A DNA stretch of 64,000 nt from RHKX01 sp963820055 (GTDB lineage: Bacteria > Actinomycetota > Thermoleophilia > Solirubrobacterales > 70-9). Below are positions 1 through 8,959 of the stretch, piece after piece (positions within the stretch are counted from its first letter, which is position 1; each line of letters begins with the position of its first letter). The DNA is taken from positions 558,001 to 622,000 of the forward strand of contig CAWFYJ010000004.1 in assembly GCA_963820055.1 (NCBI GenBank), given 5' to 3'. The notes below the pieces were generated by a model, which was given only the letters and a program-made list of their open reading frames with translations, made no database searches and had not been told where the DNA came from. A program made the translations under genes and the position numbers.

Positions 1-1
1 C

Positions 2-247
2 CACCGGGCGCTCGTCTTCGGCGACGCCGTCGTCGGCACGGCCGACGGGCCGCGCGTCTGGGCGCAGGAGAAGATCGACGGCCGGGTCCGGCGGTTCTAC
101 GCGGAGCGGTTCGGGCCGTCGCTCGAGCCGCTGCTCGAACTCGACTTCGACAGGCTCCTGCTCACGCACGGGCCGTCGCTCACCACCGGCGGCAAGGCCG
201 GTCTTCGGGCCGCGATCGACGCGCCGCCCTGGTACCACCGCCCCTGA
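2..247 (+). CDS. MBL-fold metallohydrolase, C-terminal fragment
   Basis: The frame is open from the window edge to a TGA at 245-247 and gives the last 81 residues of a protein whose start lies outside. It carries a strand-turn LVFGDAVVG near the beginning and DRLLLTHG in the middle. These resemble the late metal-binding aspartate (FGD) and histidine (THG) motifs of metallo-beta-lactamase-fold hydrolases. The HxHxDH motif that would settle the family is not in the window. The gene converges on the leftward operon ending at 270, with 22 bases between stop codons. The substrate cannot be predicted. Confidence 0.6.
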   Translation, partial: HRALVFGDAVVGTADGPRVWAQEKIDGRVRRFYAERFGPSLEPLLELDFDRLLLTHGPSLTTGGKAGLRAAIDAPPWYHRP

Positions 248-269
248 CCGCCAGGGGACGGACGGGCGG

Positions 270-908
270 TCAGTCCTTGCTCTCGTCCTCCGCGTCGTCG
301 CCGTCCTCGTCGGCGTAGAGGCTCTCGGAGGCGACCTCCTGCAGGCGGCGGTTCCAGAGCTTGATCTCGAGGAACTGGTCGTCGCCGAAGCCGTGCACGG
401 CGTCGACGGCGAGGAGGGTGAAGCGCCCCTCGTTGACGGCGGCCTGGTCGAGCACCTCGCCGTCGAGCTCGGCGGTGACGGCAAGAGCGCCGCGGACGAG
501 CGGCGTGCCCCAGATCAGCGTGACCTCGCCGCCACGGCCGCCATCGGCCCGCCACTGGCCGACGACGTCGTCGTTGAGGTCGACCTGCCAGTCGGGGTTC
601 GCGGCGGCGGTGACATCGGTGAAGTCGGCGGTGGCCGCCATCTCGCCCGGCTCCTGCTCGCCGAGGTGCATGAACGAGACGTGGCCGAAGAACTCGGGGA
701 CGACACCGTCGACCTCGGCCTCGCCCGGCGCGACAGCGGGAACGAAGGTGCGGCCGCCCCACGTGCGCTCGGGGAAGAAGCGGACCGACTCGAGGTCGGG
801 ACCCGTGCCGGCCTCCTCGGCGAGCTCGGCGCAGGCCCCCGTGAAGGCTTCGGTAAGGCGCTCCTGCCAGCGCCCGTAGGGACGCGACTCCTGGGCGCTG
901 TCGGACAT
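270..908 (-). CDS. hypothetical protein, acidic C-terminus
   Basis: I do not recognise this 212-residue protein. It is soluble, acidic and lacks a signal peptide or membrane segment. The N-terminal third is helical, the middle is Trp/Gly-rich and strand-like, and the last 15 residues are mostly Asp/Glu. It is the last gene of a leftward operon behind galT. The start is uncertain: ATG at 908 (MSDSAQ) gives a compact protein. ATG at 941 adds 11 residues (MPPLARPYPRF) and lies 4 bases after the galT stop, which would fit translational coupling. Neither has a good Shine-Dalgarno sequence. Confidence 0.65.
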   Translation of the reverse strand: MSDSAQESRPYGRWQERLTEAFTGACAELAEEAGTGPDLESVRFFPERTWGGRTFVPAVAPGEAEVDGVVPEFFGHVSFMHLGEQEPGEMAATADFTDVTAAANPDWQVDLNDDVVGQWRADGGRGGEVTLIWGTPLVRGALAVTAELDGEVLDQAAVNEGRFTLLAVDAVHGFGDDQFLEIKLWNRRLQEVASESLYADEDGDDAEDESKD

Positions 909-945
909 GAACCGGGGATAGGGGCGAGCGAGAGGCGGCATCGGC

Positions 946-2053
946 TCAGGCTATCGGCAGGGCGTCGGGGAGCACCTCGCGCAGCTCCGCTGCGGCCCGC
1001 TCGGGCGCGACCGAGTTGATCTCCACACCCGTCCCGAGCTCGAAGCCGGCCCGGACCGACAGGCGCGGGGCGATGTCGAGGTGCCAGTGGAACTCGCCGC
1101 CGCCGCGGGGCGCGGTCCGGACCCAGAGGTTGAGCTGCGGGCCGCCCTCGAAGAGGACGTCGAGCGCCGCGAGAGCGCGGCCGAGCAGCGCGGCTCCGCG
1201 ATCGTCGCGGTCGAAGCGCGGCTCGACGGTCCGGGGAATCAGCCGCATCTCGTAGGGCGAGCGCGAGGCCCACGGGCAGATCAGCGCCGCCTCGCCGTCG
1301 ATGGCGACGAGCCGCTCGCTGCGCCGAACCTCCTCGACGAGGACGTCCTCGAGCATGTGCCCGCCCATCGTCCGCTCGTGGTAGGCGGTGAAGCGCTCGC
1401 GCTCGCGGGCCACCTCGGTCGGGACGAACGGAAGCGCGAAGAGCTGGGCGTGGGTGTGCGGGAGGGTCGAGCCCGCCAGCGGCCCCTCGTTGACGCAGAG
1501 GTGGACGAGCGACGCGTCACCGGAGGCGGCGGCCATCCGCGTCCGCCACGCCGCCATCGCGCCGGCGAGCTCGTCCGCGTCCGAGGTCGGCGAGCCGCGG
1601 GACGTGGCGCGGGGAGTTGACGATCACCTCGTGGGCGCCGGCCGCCGGGGCCGTCCGGAACAGCTCGGCGTCGCCGGCGCGGGCGGAGCCGCCGAGGGGA
1701 TCGGAGGAGCTGGTCATGCCCGGTTCGTCGGCGGCGCCCGGCCGGGCCGCCGTCGCGTCCGGCCCGGTCAGGACCGGGTAGAGGTTGGGGACCGAGCGCT
1801 GCAGCCAGCCCGGCGTGTCGGGCTCGCCGCCGGCGGGGCGGTTCGCCCAGACCTCGGGCGGGGTCCGGTCCTCGCGGCCCTCGCAGAAGGGGCAGGTCTC
1901 GGCGGCGTCGGGGAGCGGCTCCGGCGCGGCTGCCGCGAACGCCCGCGGCCGATCGCGGCGACCGGGTGCGAGCAGCGCCCGCTGCCCGGTCAGCTGGTCG
2001 ATCCGGACCTCGGGCGGCTCGGATCCCCCGCCGGTGTCCGGCTCGGTGCTCAG
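946..2053 (-). pseudogene. galT: galT, galactose-1-phosphate uridylyltransferase, frameshifted
   Basis: The translated pieces match GalT, the Leloir-pathway enzyme that swaps UMP between UDP-glucose and galactose-1-phosphate. The upstream part has LTGQRALLAPGR, the zinc motif CPFCEGRED and TPPEVWA, then GAHEVIVNSPRHV. The downstream part, in another frame, has LPHTHAQ (active-site histidines) and FHWHLDIAPRL with ELGTG near the end. The frames meet at about 1580-1586, where one surplus base breaks PRLADL from DADELAGAMAAWR. Total length is 1108 bases, one more than a multiple of three. No ATG/GTG/TTG start lies upstream; a CTG at 2053-2051 overlapping the SPFH stop is the best candidate. It may be a real mutation or an assembly error. 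Confidence 0.8.
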
Positions 2054-2907
2054 ATCGCGGGGTCCGGCGGCGGTGGCGGCACCGGGGGCTCGGGATCGCC
2101 GGGCTCGGGCGTGACCTCAGGCCGTGGGCCGTCGGGGACGTCGGCCGTGAATGCGGCGCCCTCGCCGATCTTCCGGAAGGCGTCCATCAGGTCGATCGGC
2201 AGCGGGAAGACGATCGTCGTGTTGTTGACGCCGATCTGCAGCAGCGTCTGCAGGTAGCGGAGCTGGATCGTCGCCGGGTTGCGGCTGATGATGTCGGCGG
2301 CGTCGGAGAGCTTCTGGGCCGCCTGGTACTCGCCCTCGGAGCCGATGATCTTGGCGCGCCGCTCACGCTCGGCCTGCGCCTGCAGGGCGATCGCCCGCTG
2401 CATGTCCTGGGGCAGCTCGACGTCCTTGACCTCGACGGTCGAGACCTTGATCCCCCACGGCTCCGTCTGCTCGTCGATGATCGCCTGGAGCTCGGCGTTG
2501 AGGGTCTCGCGCTCGGAGAGCAGCGCATCGAGCTCGGCCTTGCCGAGCACCGAGCGCAGCGTGGTCTGGGCGATCTGCGACGTGGCGACGAGGTAGTTCT
2601 CGATCTCGGTGATCGCCTTGTCGGGATCCATGACGCGGAAGTAACAGACGGCGTTGACCCGGACGGTCACGTTGTCGCGGGTGATGACCTCCTGCGGCGG
2701 GACGTTCAGCGTCACCGTTCGCAGGTCGACCCGGACCATCTGGTCGATGATCGGGATCAGGAAGCGCAGGCCCGGGCCACGCAGCGCGATCAGGCGGCCG
2801 AGCCGGAAGACGACGCCGCGCTCGTACTCGCGGAGGATCCGCACCGATGCCGCAAGGACGAGCAGGCCGATGACGACCACCGCCGCGACGATTCCCAATG
2901 CCACCAT
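2050..2907 (-). CDS. SPFH/band-7 (stomatin/slipin-like) membrane protein
   Basis: This 285-residue protein has one N-terminal membrane segment (about residues 3-22), then REYERGVVFRLGRL and RGPGLRFLIPIID, both characteristic of stomatin/slipin SPFH domains. A long heptad-like helical region follows (residues 160-210), and the protein ends in a Pro-rich tail. SPFH proteins form oligomeric membrane rings and work with NfeD proteins in membrane-domain organisation and quality control. Here two nfeD genes sit directly upstream: the preceding stop codon is adjacent to this ATG. The pairing supports the assignment. It is cotranscribed with galT, which overlaps its stop. Confidence 0.92.
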   Translation of the reverse strand: MVALGIVAAVVVIGLLVLAASVRILREYERGVVFRLGRLIALRGPGLRFLIPIIDQMVRVDLRTVTLNVPPQEVITRDNVTVRVNAVCYFRVMDPDKAITEIENYLVATSQIAQTTLRSVLGKAELDALLSERETLNAELQAIIDEQTEPWGIKVSTVEVKDVELPQDMQRAIALQAQAERERRAKIIGSEGEYQAAQKLSDAADIISRNPATIQLRYLQTLLQIGVNNTTIVFPLPIDLMDAFRKIGEGAAFTADVPDGPRPEVTPEPGDPEPPVPPPPPDPAI

Positions 2908-4161
2908 CTAAGAGGCTCCTTCCGCTTCGCTGCCGACGGCCCCGGTAGCCCTTTCCGCGGGACCGTCCTCGAGAGGTGTGACCGCGAGCTCGAGCCCGTC
3001 GATCTCCTCGACCCTGACTCTATACCCGGTCTCGACCGGGGCTACGCCGGGATCGACCCTCGCCTCCCACAGCGCGCCCTGGACGAAGACCTGCCCGGTC
3101 GGGTCGAGGGGCGCGCGAACGGTCGCGATCGCCCCGAGCAGCTCCTCCCGCCCGGTGACGACCGGCCGGTGCCGCGCCTGCAGGCCCTTGTTCCCGACCC
3201 AGACCGTGCCGAGGCCGAGGACGGCGCCGACGACGATCACGAAGGCCGGCGAGACCTCGATCTGGTCGCTCCCGGTGTCGAAGATCAGCAGGCCCCCGGC
3301 GATCACGGCGACGACACCGAGCACGCCGAGGACGCCCGCCGAGGCGACGTTCGTCTCCGCGATCACAAGCGCAGCACCGACGATCAGCAGCACGGCGCCG
3401 ACCGCGGCGATCGGCAACTGGAGGGCGCCGATCAGCCCGAGAACCAGCGCCACGGCTCCGATCGCACCGGGAATGATCGTCCCCGGCGCGAACGCCTCGA
3501 GGGCGATGCCGAGGATCCCGATCAGAAGCAGCAGGAAGGCGACGTTCGGATTGACGAGGACCTCGAGGATCTGGAAGGGGATCGTCATCGCCTGGTCGTC
3601 GATCTCGTCGCCCGCCGTCGAGAGCGTCACCGGCTTCGGACCGTTGACCTCGAAGCCGTCGAGCTTCTCGAGGAGCTTGTCCTGATCGGAGGCGATGAAG
3701 TCGACCCGGCCCTGCTTGAGGGCGGCGTTCTCGCCGAGGTCGTTGTCGTCGCTTTCGATGGTGGTCCCCGGCGCCATCGCGGCGACGTCGCCGGCGTCGA
3801 CGATCGAAGAGCCCTGGTCGGCGACCGAAGCTCCGGGTGGATAGACGTAGACGACGACCGGGATCGGGGAGCTGCGGATGTGATCGACGATCTCCTGGGC
3901 GGACGAGTCGATCCCGCCGGGCGTGTCGATGCGAATGATCGCGAACGGGTCCTTCGCGTCGGCGGCCGCGCCGAGGGCGTGGCCGATCCAGTCCGCCTGT
4001 GCAGGCGAGAGCTCACCGTTCAGCTCGATCGAGGGGATCTTCTGCTCGGCGTCGCTCGCCGCTCCGGCGGGTCCCGCGACGATGCCGGCGAGGACGGTCG
4101 CCGTTGCCGCCGCCGCGACGAGCGACCCAAATACCCGGACCCGTGCCATCGCGCCGATCAT
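2908..4161 (-). CDS. NfeD family protein with degenerate ClpP-like protease domain
   Basis: The 417-residue protein has a signal peptide (residues 8-35), a ClpP-class domain (about 40-170), four to five membrane segments (about 210-330) and a C-terminal OB-fold NfeD domain (about 340-400). It is a tandem paralogue of the gene just upstream. Compared with that copy, the nucleophile motif AASAG has become VADQG (Ser to Asp at residue 115). About 44 residues that carry the catalytic lysine are absent. The domain should therefore be proteolytically dead, while the membrane and OB parts are intact. Start ATG 4161; ATG 4149 is an alternative. It probably acts with the SPFH protein encoded downstream. 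Confidence 0.9.
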   Translation of the reverse strand: MIGAMARVRVFGSLVAAAATATVLAGIVAGPAGAASDAEQKIPSIELNGELSPAQADWIGHALGAAADAKDPFAIIRIDTPGGIDSSAQEIVDHIRSSPIPVVVYVYPPGASVADQGSSIVDAGDVAAMAPGTTIESDDNDLGENAALKQGRVDFIASDQDKLLEKLDGFEVNGPKPVTLSTAGDEIDDQAMTIPFQILEVLVNPNVAFLLLLIGILGIALEAFAPGTIIPGAIGAVALVLGLIGALQLPIAAVGAVLLIVGAALVIAETNVASAGVLGVLGVVAVIAGGLLIFDTGSDQIEVSPAFVIVVGAVLGLGTVWVGNKGLQARHRPVVTGREELLGAIATVRAPLDPTGQVFVQGALWEARVDPGVAPVETGYRVRVEEIDGLELAVTPLEDGPAERATGAVGSEAEGAS

Positions 4162-4172
4162 CGCGACCGTCC

Positions 4173-5516
4173 CTAAAGACTTCTGGGCGTCGATCCCGGC
4201 TCGGGTCCCGGCTCGACCGGACTGACCACGAGCGTCAGGCCGTCGATCTCATCGACCCGGACCTCGGTGCCGACCTCGATCGGCTCGCCATCGGCCGAGC
4301 GGGCCCGCCAGAGCGCACCCTCCGTGAAGACCTGGCCGATCGGATCGATCGCAGCGCGGACGCGCGCCGGCGAGCCGAGCAGCTCCTCCTCCCCGGTCCG
4401 CACGTCCCCATGGCGGGCCGCGATGACCCGCTGGCCGACGAACAGGGTCGCGCCGCCGAGGACGAGCGCCATCGGCACCGCCACGAAGGGGCTGACCCCG
4501 GGCGCGCCGTCGCCGGTGTCGAAGATCAGCAGGCCGCCGGCGATCAGGGCGGCGATCCCAGCGATGCCGACGAGCCCGCCGGTCGGCAGGTGGGCCTCAG
4601 CGACGATCAGCGCGAAGCCCGCGATCAGCAGGGCGACCCCGAGCGCCGCGACGGGGAGCTGGAGCGTGCCGATCAGACCGAGCACGAGCGCGATGGCGCC
4701 GATCGTCCCGGGCACGATCGTCCCCGGCGCCGCCGCCTCGAGGGCGAGGCCGACGAACCCGATCAAGAGCAGCAGGAAGGCGACGTTCGGGTTGACGAGG
4801 ATCTGGAGGATCTCGTAGCGGAGCGGCATGTCGCGCTTCTCGACGGTGTAGCCGGCGGTGTCGAGGGTCTGCGCCTTCGGGCCCTTCACCGCGAACCCGT
4901 CGAGGTCGGCGAGGAGCTCGGTCTGGTCGCCGGCGATCAGGTCGATCAGGCCGGCGTCGAGGGCCTCCTGGGCGGAGACGTTCGTCGCCTCGCGGACCAT
5001 CTGCTCGGCGAGGTCCGGGTTGCGGCCGTGCGAGGTGGCGAGGGCGCGTACGTAGGCGGAGGCGTCGTTGGTGATCTTGCGGCCGAGGGTGCCGCCGATG
5101 TCGTCGCCGGTGCTGGTGATCGGCGAGGCCGAGCCGATGTTCGTCTCCGGCGCCATCGCCGCGACGTCGCCGGCCTGGGTGATGAACACGCCCGCCGATG
5201 CCGCTCGGGCGCCGTTCGGGTAGACGTAGACGACGACCGGCATCGGCGCCGCGACGATGTCCTTGACGATGTCGCGCATCGAGGAGTCGAGGCCGCCCGG
5301 CGTGTCGATGCGGATGATCGCCAGCGGCGCGTTCTCGTCGGCCGCGTCGGAGAGGGCGGTGCCGATCCAGCCCGCCGTGGCCGGTGAGATCTCGCCGTTC
5401 AGCTCGATCGATGGGACGGTCGTCGAGGTGTCGTCCTGGCCCTGGGCCGTCGCCGCCGTCGTCAGGAGGGCGGCCGCCGCCGCCAGCACGAGGACGATCC
5501 GGACCGGAGCCCGCAC
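4173..5516 (-). CDS. NfeD family membrane-bound serine protease (ClpP class)
   Basis: The 447-residue protein has a signal peptide, a periplasm-side ClpP-class protease domain (about 35-230), several membrane segments (about 255-370) and a C-terminal OB-fold. The catalytic dyad of NfeD1b/STOPP proteases is visible: Ser107 in AASAG and Lys147 in GRKITNDA. Known homologues cleave hydrophobic stretches, including the C-terminus of stomatin partners. Start GTG at 5516-5514 was chosen because the hydrophobic signal begins there and it lies 7 bases after the preceding stop. Longer readings would run into the upstream gene. It is the probably active member of the tandem nfeD pair. Confidence 0.92.
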   Translation of the reverse strand: MRAPVRIVLVLAAAAALLTTAATAQGQDDTSTTVPSIELNGEISPATAGWIGTALSDAADENAPLAIIRIDTPGGLDSSMRDIVKDIVAAPMPVVVYVYPNGARAASAGVFITQAGDVAAMAPETNIGSASPITSTGDDIGGTLGRKITNDASAYVRALATSHGRNPDLAEQMVREATNVSAQEALDAGLIDLIAGDQTELLADLDGFAVKGPKAQTLDTAGYTVEKRDMPLRYEILQILVNPNVAFLLLLIGFVGLALEAAAPGTIVPGTIGAIALVLGLIGTLQLPVAALGVALLIAGFALIVAEAHLPTGGLVGIAGIAALIAGGLLIFDTGDGAPGVSPFVAVPMALVLGGATLFVGQRVIAARHGDVRTGEEELLGSPARVRAAIDPIGQVFTEGALWRARSADGEPIEVGTEVRVDEIDGLTLVVSPVEPGPEPGSTPRSL

Positions 5517-5523
5517 CGCCGGC

Positions 5524-6126
5524 CTAGGACTCGCCGAGGGCGTACTTGCGGATGTCGGCTTCGAGCGTCGCTTGATCCGGGTAGACGCCCTGATGGGCGT
5601 AGACGAAGTTGCCGCTCGAATCGAAGAAGAGGGTGTTCGGGAAGCCGCCGACGAGGGTCGCGCCGACCTGGTTGCCGACGTCCTTGTCGGGGTCGGCGAA
5701 GCTCGGGTATGGGACCGGATGCCCCTCGAGGAACGTCTGGGCGGCGGCATCCTCGTCATCGCCGTCGACGCCGATGAACGCGACCTGGTCGAGATGGTCC
5801 GCGGCGGCCTGCTGGAACCAGGGCCACTCGGTCCGGCAGGGGCCGCACCAGGACGCCCAGTTGTTGACGACGACCGGATAGCCCTCGACGGCGGCGAGCT
5901 GCTCGGAGAAGCCGTCGAGGCCGCCCGGGGCCAGGACCCCGCCCTTGTCGTAGAGCGACTTCAGCTTCGGAGGGGCCTTGTCGATGGCCTGCGAGTAGTC
6001 GGGAGCATCCGTGCCGGGGTCGCTTCCAGAGTCGCCGGAACCACAGGCGCCGAGCGCAACGGCGAGCACCAGCAGCGCCAGCGCGAAACTGGCCCTCATC
6101 GCTCGTTTGGTGTTCTGACTGTTCAT
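5524..6126 (-). CDS. TlpA/ResA-like thioredoxin-fold lipoprotein
   Basis: The 200-residue protein begins with a lipoprotein signal peptide ending in the lipobox LGAC (Cys28), followed by a Gly/Ser/Asp-rich linker. The thioredoxin domain carries NNWASWCGPCRTE, with the WCGPC redox active site. Later come VGGFPNTLFFD, which holds the cis-proline, and a C-terminal helix. It is an extracytoplasmic membrane-anchored thiol oxidoreductase, of the kind that keeps apocytochrome c or other exported thiols reduced. It is the first gene of the operon leading into the nfeD genes. Substrate is unknown; the ccm genes are 11 kb away. Confidence 0.9.
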   Translation of the reverse strand: MNSQNTKRAMRASFALALLVLAVALGACGSGDSGSDPGTDAPDYSQAIDKAPPKLKSLYDKGGVLAPGGLDGFSEQLAAVEGYPVVVNNWASWCGPCRTEWPWFQQAAADHLDQVAFIGVDGDDEDAAAQTFLEGHPVPYPSFADPDKDVGNQVGATLVGGFPNTLFFDSSGNFVYAHQGVYPDQATLEADIRKYALGES

Positions 6127-6154
6127 CCGGCCTGGTGCCCTGCTTTAATGGTCA

Positions 6155-6182
6155 TGCGGTCCGAGGGGATTGTTGGACCGCA
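6155..6182. promoter_or_regulatory. 8-bp perfect inverted repeat in divergent promoter region
   Basis: TGCGGTCC at 6155-6162 is matched by GGACCGCA at 6175-6182, with a 12-base spacer. It lies in the 157-base gap between the divergently transcribed thioredoxin lipoprotein (start 6126) and helicase (start 6284). It could be an operator or an RNA hairpin in either leader. The rest of the gap holds no gene that I can support. Confidence 0.4.
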
Positions 6183-6283
6183 GGGGCCGCGGCCAGCATC
6201 AGCAACCTGACCGCCTCGCCCGACGAGCTTACCGAGCAGCTCGCTCCGTCTTGGACCGAACTGCGCGGGCATTGAGCCTTTTC

Positions 6284-8959
6284 ATGGCAGAAACCACCGC
6301 ACTTGCCGCAGACGCGGCCAACGCGCTTACCAGCGCCGATCTCGAACGCGTTCAGAAGTTCACGCGTGAACCGATCCTGCTCGATGGCGAGCAGCTCGAG
6401 GACCTGCTTCCCGGCACGGCCCGCCGCCTGGCGTTCGATGCCGCGCTGGTCGAGATCGAGGAGGGCTTCGAGGAGCCGTCGCCGAAGTGGCGGCAGGAGT
6501 ACTCGCTGCTGCTCGGCCTCGAGCGCGTGCTCGCCGAGGAGCGCCCGCTGCTCCGCGACGGCGCCGAGCTCTCCGAACACCAGGTCGACGCGCTCTCCGG
6601 CACCCTCGCGGCCGTCATCTCCGAGATCGAGGAGCCGGGGTCGAACCGCAACGGCAACGGCAAGAACGGCGAGAACGGCAAGAACGGCGAGAGCGCCTCT
6701 GCCGGCGGAGGCGAGGAAGACGACGCGCTCGCCGAGGACGAGGAGCCGCAGGACTGGGACGAGCCTGCCGACGACGGCGAGGACGAGGACGTCGTCGCCG
6801 ACGCCGCCGACGACCCCTACGCAAGCCGCCGCTTCTGGTTCGAGCACGCGACCGGCGCCGGCAAGACCGTCGCCGCAGTCGGATTCGTCGAGTCCTCGCG
6901 GACCGGCGGAATCCTGATCCTCACCCACCGCCGCAACCTCGTCGACCAGTTCATCGGCGAGATCTCCGACCGCGGCTACGCCGACCGCCTCTCCCCGCCG
7001 CTGCTGAAGGGCAAGGACAACGCCTACGGCCCGGTCACCGTCGAGACCTACCAGTGGTTCGTCCGCAACGCCGGCCAGATCTCCGACGCCTATTCGATCG
7101 TCATCTGCGACGAGGCCCACACCGCCCTCGGCGAGAAGACGAGCGCCTGCATCCGCCGCTGGCAGGGCCCGGTCTTCATCGGCATGACCGCGACCGGCGC
7201 GCTGATCGCGCGCCACGTCGCCGACCTCTTCCCGACCCAGACCTCGCGCTTCGACCTCGCGCAGGCCGCCCGCCGCGGCGTCATCGCGCCGCTGCGCTGC
7301 ATCCGGATCCCGCCGGGCCCGGGAGTGCGGACGCTCGCCAACGTGCCGCTCCGCAAGGGCGAGGTCGACCAGGACTTCGATCAGGAGGAGCTCGCCAAGC
7401 TCCTCGACCAGGGGCCGTTCAACGTTGCGATCGCCGACCTCTACAACTCACGCTTCAAGCGGGTCCCCGGCGTCATCTACACCGCCGGCGTCAAGCACGC
7501 CAACAACGTCGCCGAGGCGATGCAGGGCTTCGGAATCAACGCCAAGGCCGTCTCCGGCGAGACGCCGAAGCGCGAGCTGGCGGAGATCCTGGCCGCCTTC
7601 GAGCGCGGCGAGGTCGACGTCCTCTGCAACGCGATGCTGCTCGCCGAGGGCTGGAACTCGCCCCGCGCCACCATCTGCATGCACCTCGCGCCCACCGCCT
7701 CGAAGCGGATCTACCAGCAGCGCGTCGGCCGCGTCACCCGCCGCAACCCCGGCAAGGAAGCCGGCCTCGTCATCGACCTCGTCCATCCGGCCACCCGCCA
7801 CGACGAGGCGATCGTCACCCTCCACAGCCTCCTCGACCGCGACGTCTACCGCGGCGGCGCGATCGTCGTCGGCCCGGTCCGCCGCGGCCGCGGCCGCCGG
7901 GTCCGCGTCGAGAAGCGCGTCGTCCCCGTCTCCGCCGATCCGGAGCGTCGCCTGCAGGTACTCGAGCGTGAGATGTGGCGGATCGCCGTCGAGCGCCTCG
8001 ACTACTCCGAGCAGCACGTCTGGGCCGCGCTCGCAGGGGCTCGCGTCCAGCCGAACTCCTGGCGCAAGGCCAAGGCGATGCTCCAGCACGATCAGGCCAA
8101 GGAGCTGCGCCGTCGATTCCTGCTCACCTGCATCCAGCGCAACCGCTCGACGCAGCTGAAGCTGAAGGCGCTCGGCGAGCTCGCCGCGACCCGCGAGGCC
8201 GAGCCGTTCGACGAGGCGATCGACATGGTCGGCACCTGGCAGCGCGACCAGCGCCGCGCCGGTGTCCGCATCCTTCTTCAGGCGCTCGCCGAGAACCGCA
8301 TCGGCCGCCGCGACCAGGCGCAGGCCTGGGTCTGGCGCCTCGCCGAGTTCACCCGCGACTCCCACGAGGAGTACGCGGTCGCCCGCTGGCCGGAGACGAA
8401 GCGCCTGCTCGGCCTGTTCGTCAACTCCTCCGGCCGCGCCCACGGCAAGAACGCACGGCGCCTCGTCCAGGCCGCCCGCGGCCAGGACCGCCGCCTCGCC
8501 GTCGCGCTGCTCGCCGCGGCCGTCGCCCACACGCCCGAGGCCGAAGAGGTCCTCCGCGGCGCCCGGATGCGGATGGCCAGGAAGCCATCGGCCGTCGCCC
8601 GCGAGCTGCTCCGCAACCTTCCGAAGGGCAGCGGCAAGAAGCGCCGGCGCCGCAGCAAGCGCTCCCGCGAGGGTGAGGGCGCTGACGCCAAGGACGCCGA
8701 GGAGGCATCCGTCGAGATCGCCGACGACGAAGATCTCGAACCCGAAGAGGGAGAGATGCCCGGCACCGCCGAGGAGTCCGGCGCCGATGCCGAACCGATC
8801 GACGAGGAGCCCGCCGAGGACGACGATGACGACATCGAGCCCTTCTCGCCGCCGGTCTCCGCATCCGATCACGACAAGCCGCCCTCGGGTGGGTCCGGCA
8901 ACGGCTCGAAGTCGAAGTCCGGCTCGAGCCGCCGCCGCCGTCGCCGTCGCGCGGCCTAG
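6284..8959 (+). CDS. DEAD/DEAH-box superfamily 2 helicase with charged C-terminal tail
   Basis: The 891-residue protein has an SF2 helicase core: Walker A ATGAGKT (about residues 189-195), DEAH in ICDEAHTALG (about 276-279), MTATG (motif III-like) and QQRVGRVTRRNPG (motif VI, about 478). This resembles the helicase part of type I/III restriction and RadD-like proteins. Before the core is an Asn/Gly/Lys repeat (NGNGKNGENGKNGE) and a highly acidic stretch. After it is a helical region (about 550-775), then a low-complexity tail of basic and acidic blocks ending in Arg repeats. The tail suggests nucleic acid or protein docking. No methylase or nuclease gene is adjacent. Start ATG 6284; upstream codons in frame give unconvincing sequence. 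Confidence 0.85.
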   Translation: MAETTALAADAANALTSADLERVQKFTREPILLDGEQLEDLLPGTARRLAFDAALVEIEEGFEEPSPKWRQEYSLLLGLERVLAEERPLLRDGAELSEHQVDALSGTLAAVISEIEEPGSNRNGNGKNGENGKNGESASAGGGEEDDALAEDEEPQDWDEPADDGEDEDVVADAADDPYASRRFWFEHATGAGKTVAAVGFVESSRTGGILILTHRRNLVDQFIGEISDRGYADRLSPPLLKGKDNAYGPVTVETYQWFVRNAGQISDAYSIVICDEAHTALGEKTSACIRRWQGPVFIGMTATGALIARHVADLFPTQTSRFDLAQAARRGVIAPLRCIRIPPGPGVRTLANVPLRKGEVDQDFDQEELAKLLDQGPFNVAIADLYNSRFKRVPGVIYTAGVKHANNVAEAMQGFGINAKAVSGETPKRELAEILAAFERGEVDVLCNAMLLAEGWNSPRATICMHLAPTASKRIYQQRVGRVTRRNPGKEAGLVIDLVHPATRHDEAIVTLHSLLDRDVYRGGAIVVGPVRRGRGRRVRVEKRVVPVSADPERRLQVLEREMWRIAVERLDYSEQHVWAALAGARVQPNSWRKAKAMLQHDQAKELRRRFLLTCIQRNRSTQLKLKALGELAATREAEPFDEAIDMVGTWQRDQRRAGVRILLQALAENRIGRRDQAQAWVWRLAEFTRDSHEEYAVARWPETKRLLGLFVNSSGRAHGKNARRLVQAARGQDRRLAVALLAAAVAHTPEAEEVLRGARMRMARKPSAVARELLRNLPKGSGKKRRRRSKRSREGEGADAKDAEEASVEIADDEDLEPEEGEMPGTAEESGADAEPIDEEPAEDDDDDIEPFSPPVSASDHDKPPSGGSGNGSKSKSGSSRRRRRRRAA

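Noticed and set aside
1966..4176. A 736-codon open frame on the plus strand antisense to SPFH and NfeD
   Set aside because: It is an antisense frame with Asp/Arg-rich, unrecognisable sequence; the minus strand encodes well-known families.
6655..6695. Short direct repeats that could suggest a CRISPR or tandem repeat array
   Set aside because: They are codon-level repeats encoding NGNGKNGENGKNGE in the helicase and lack spacers.
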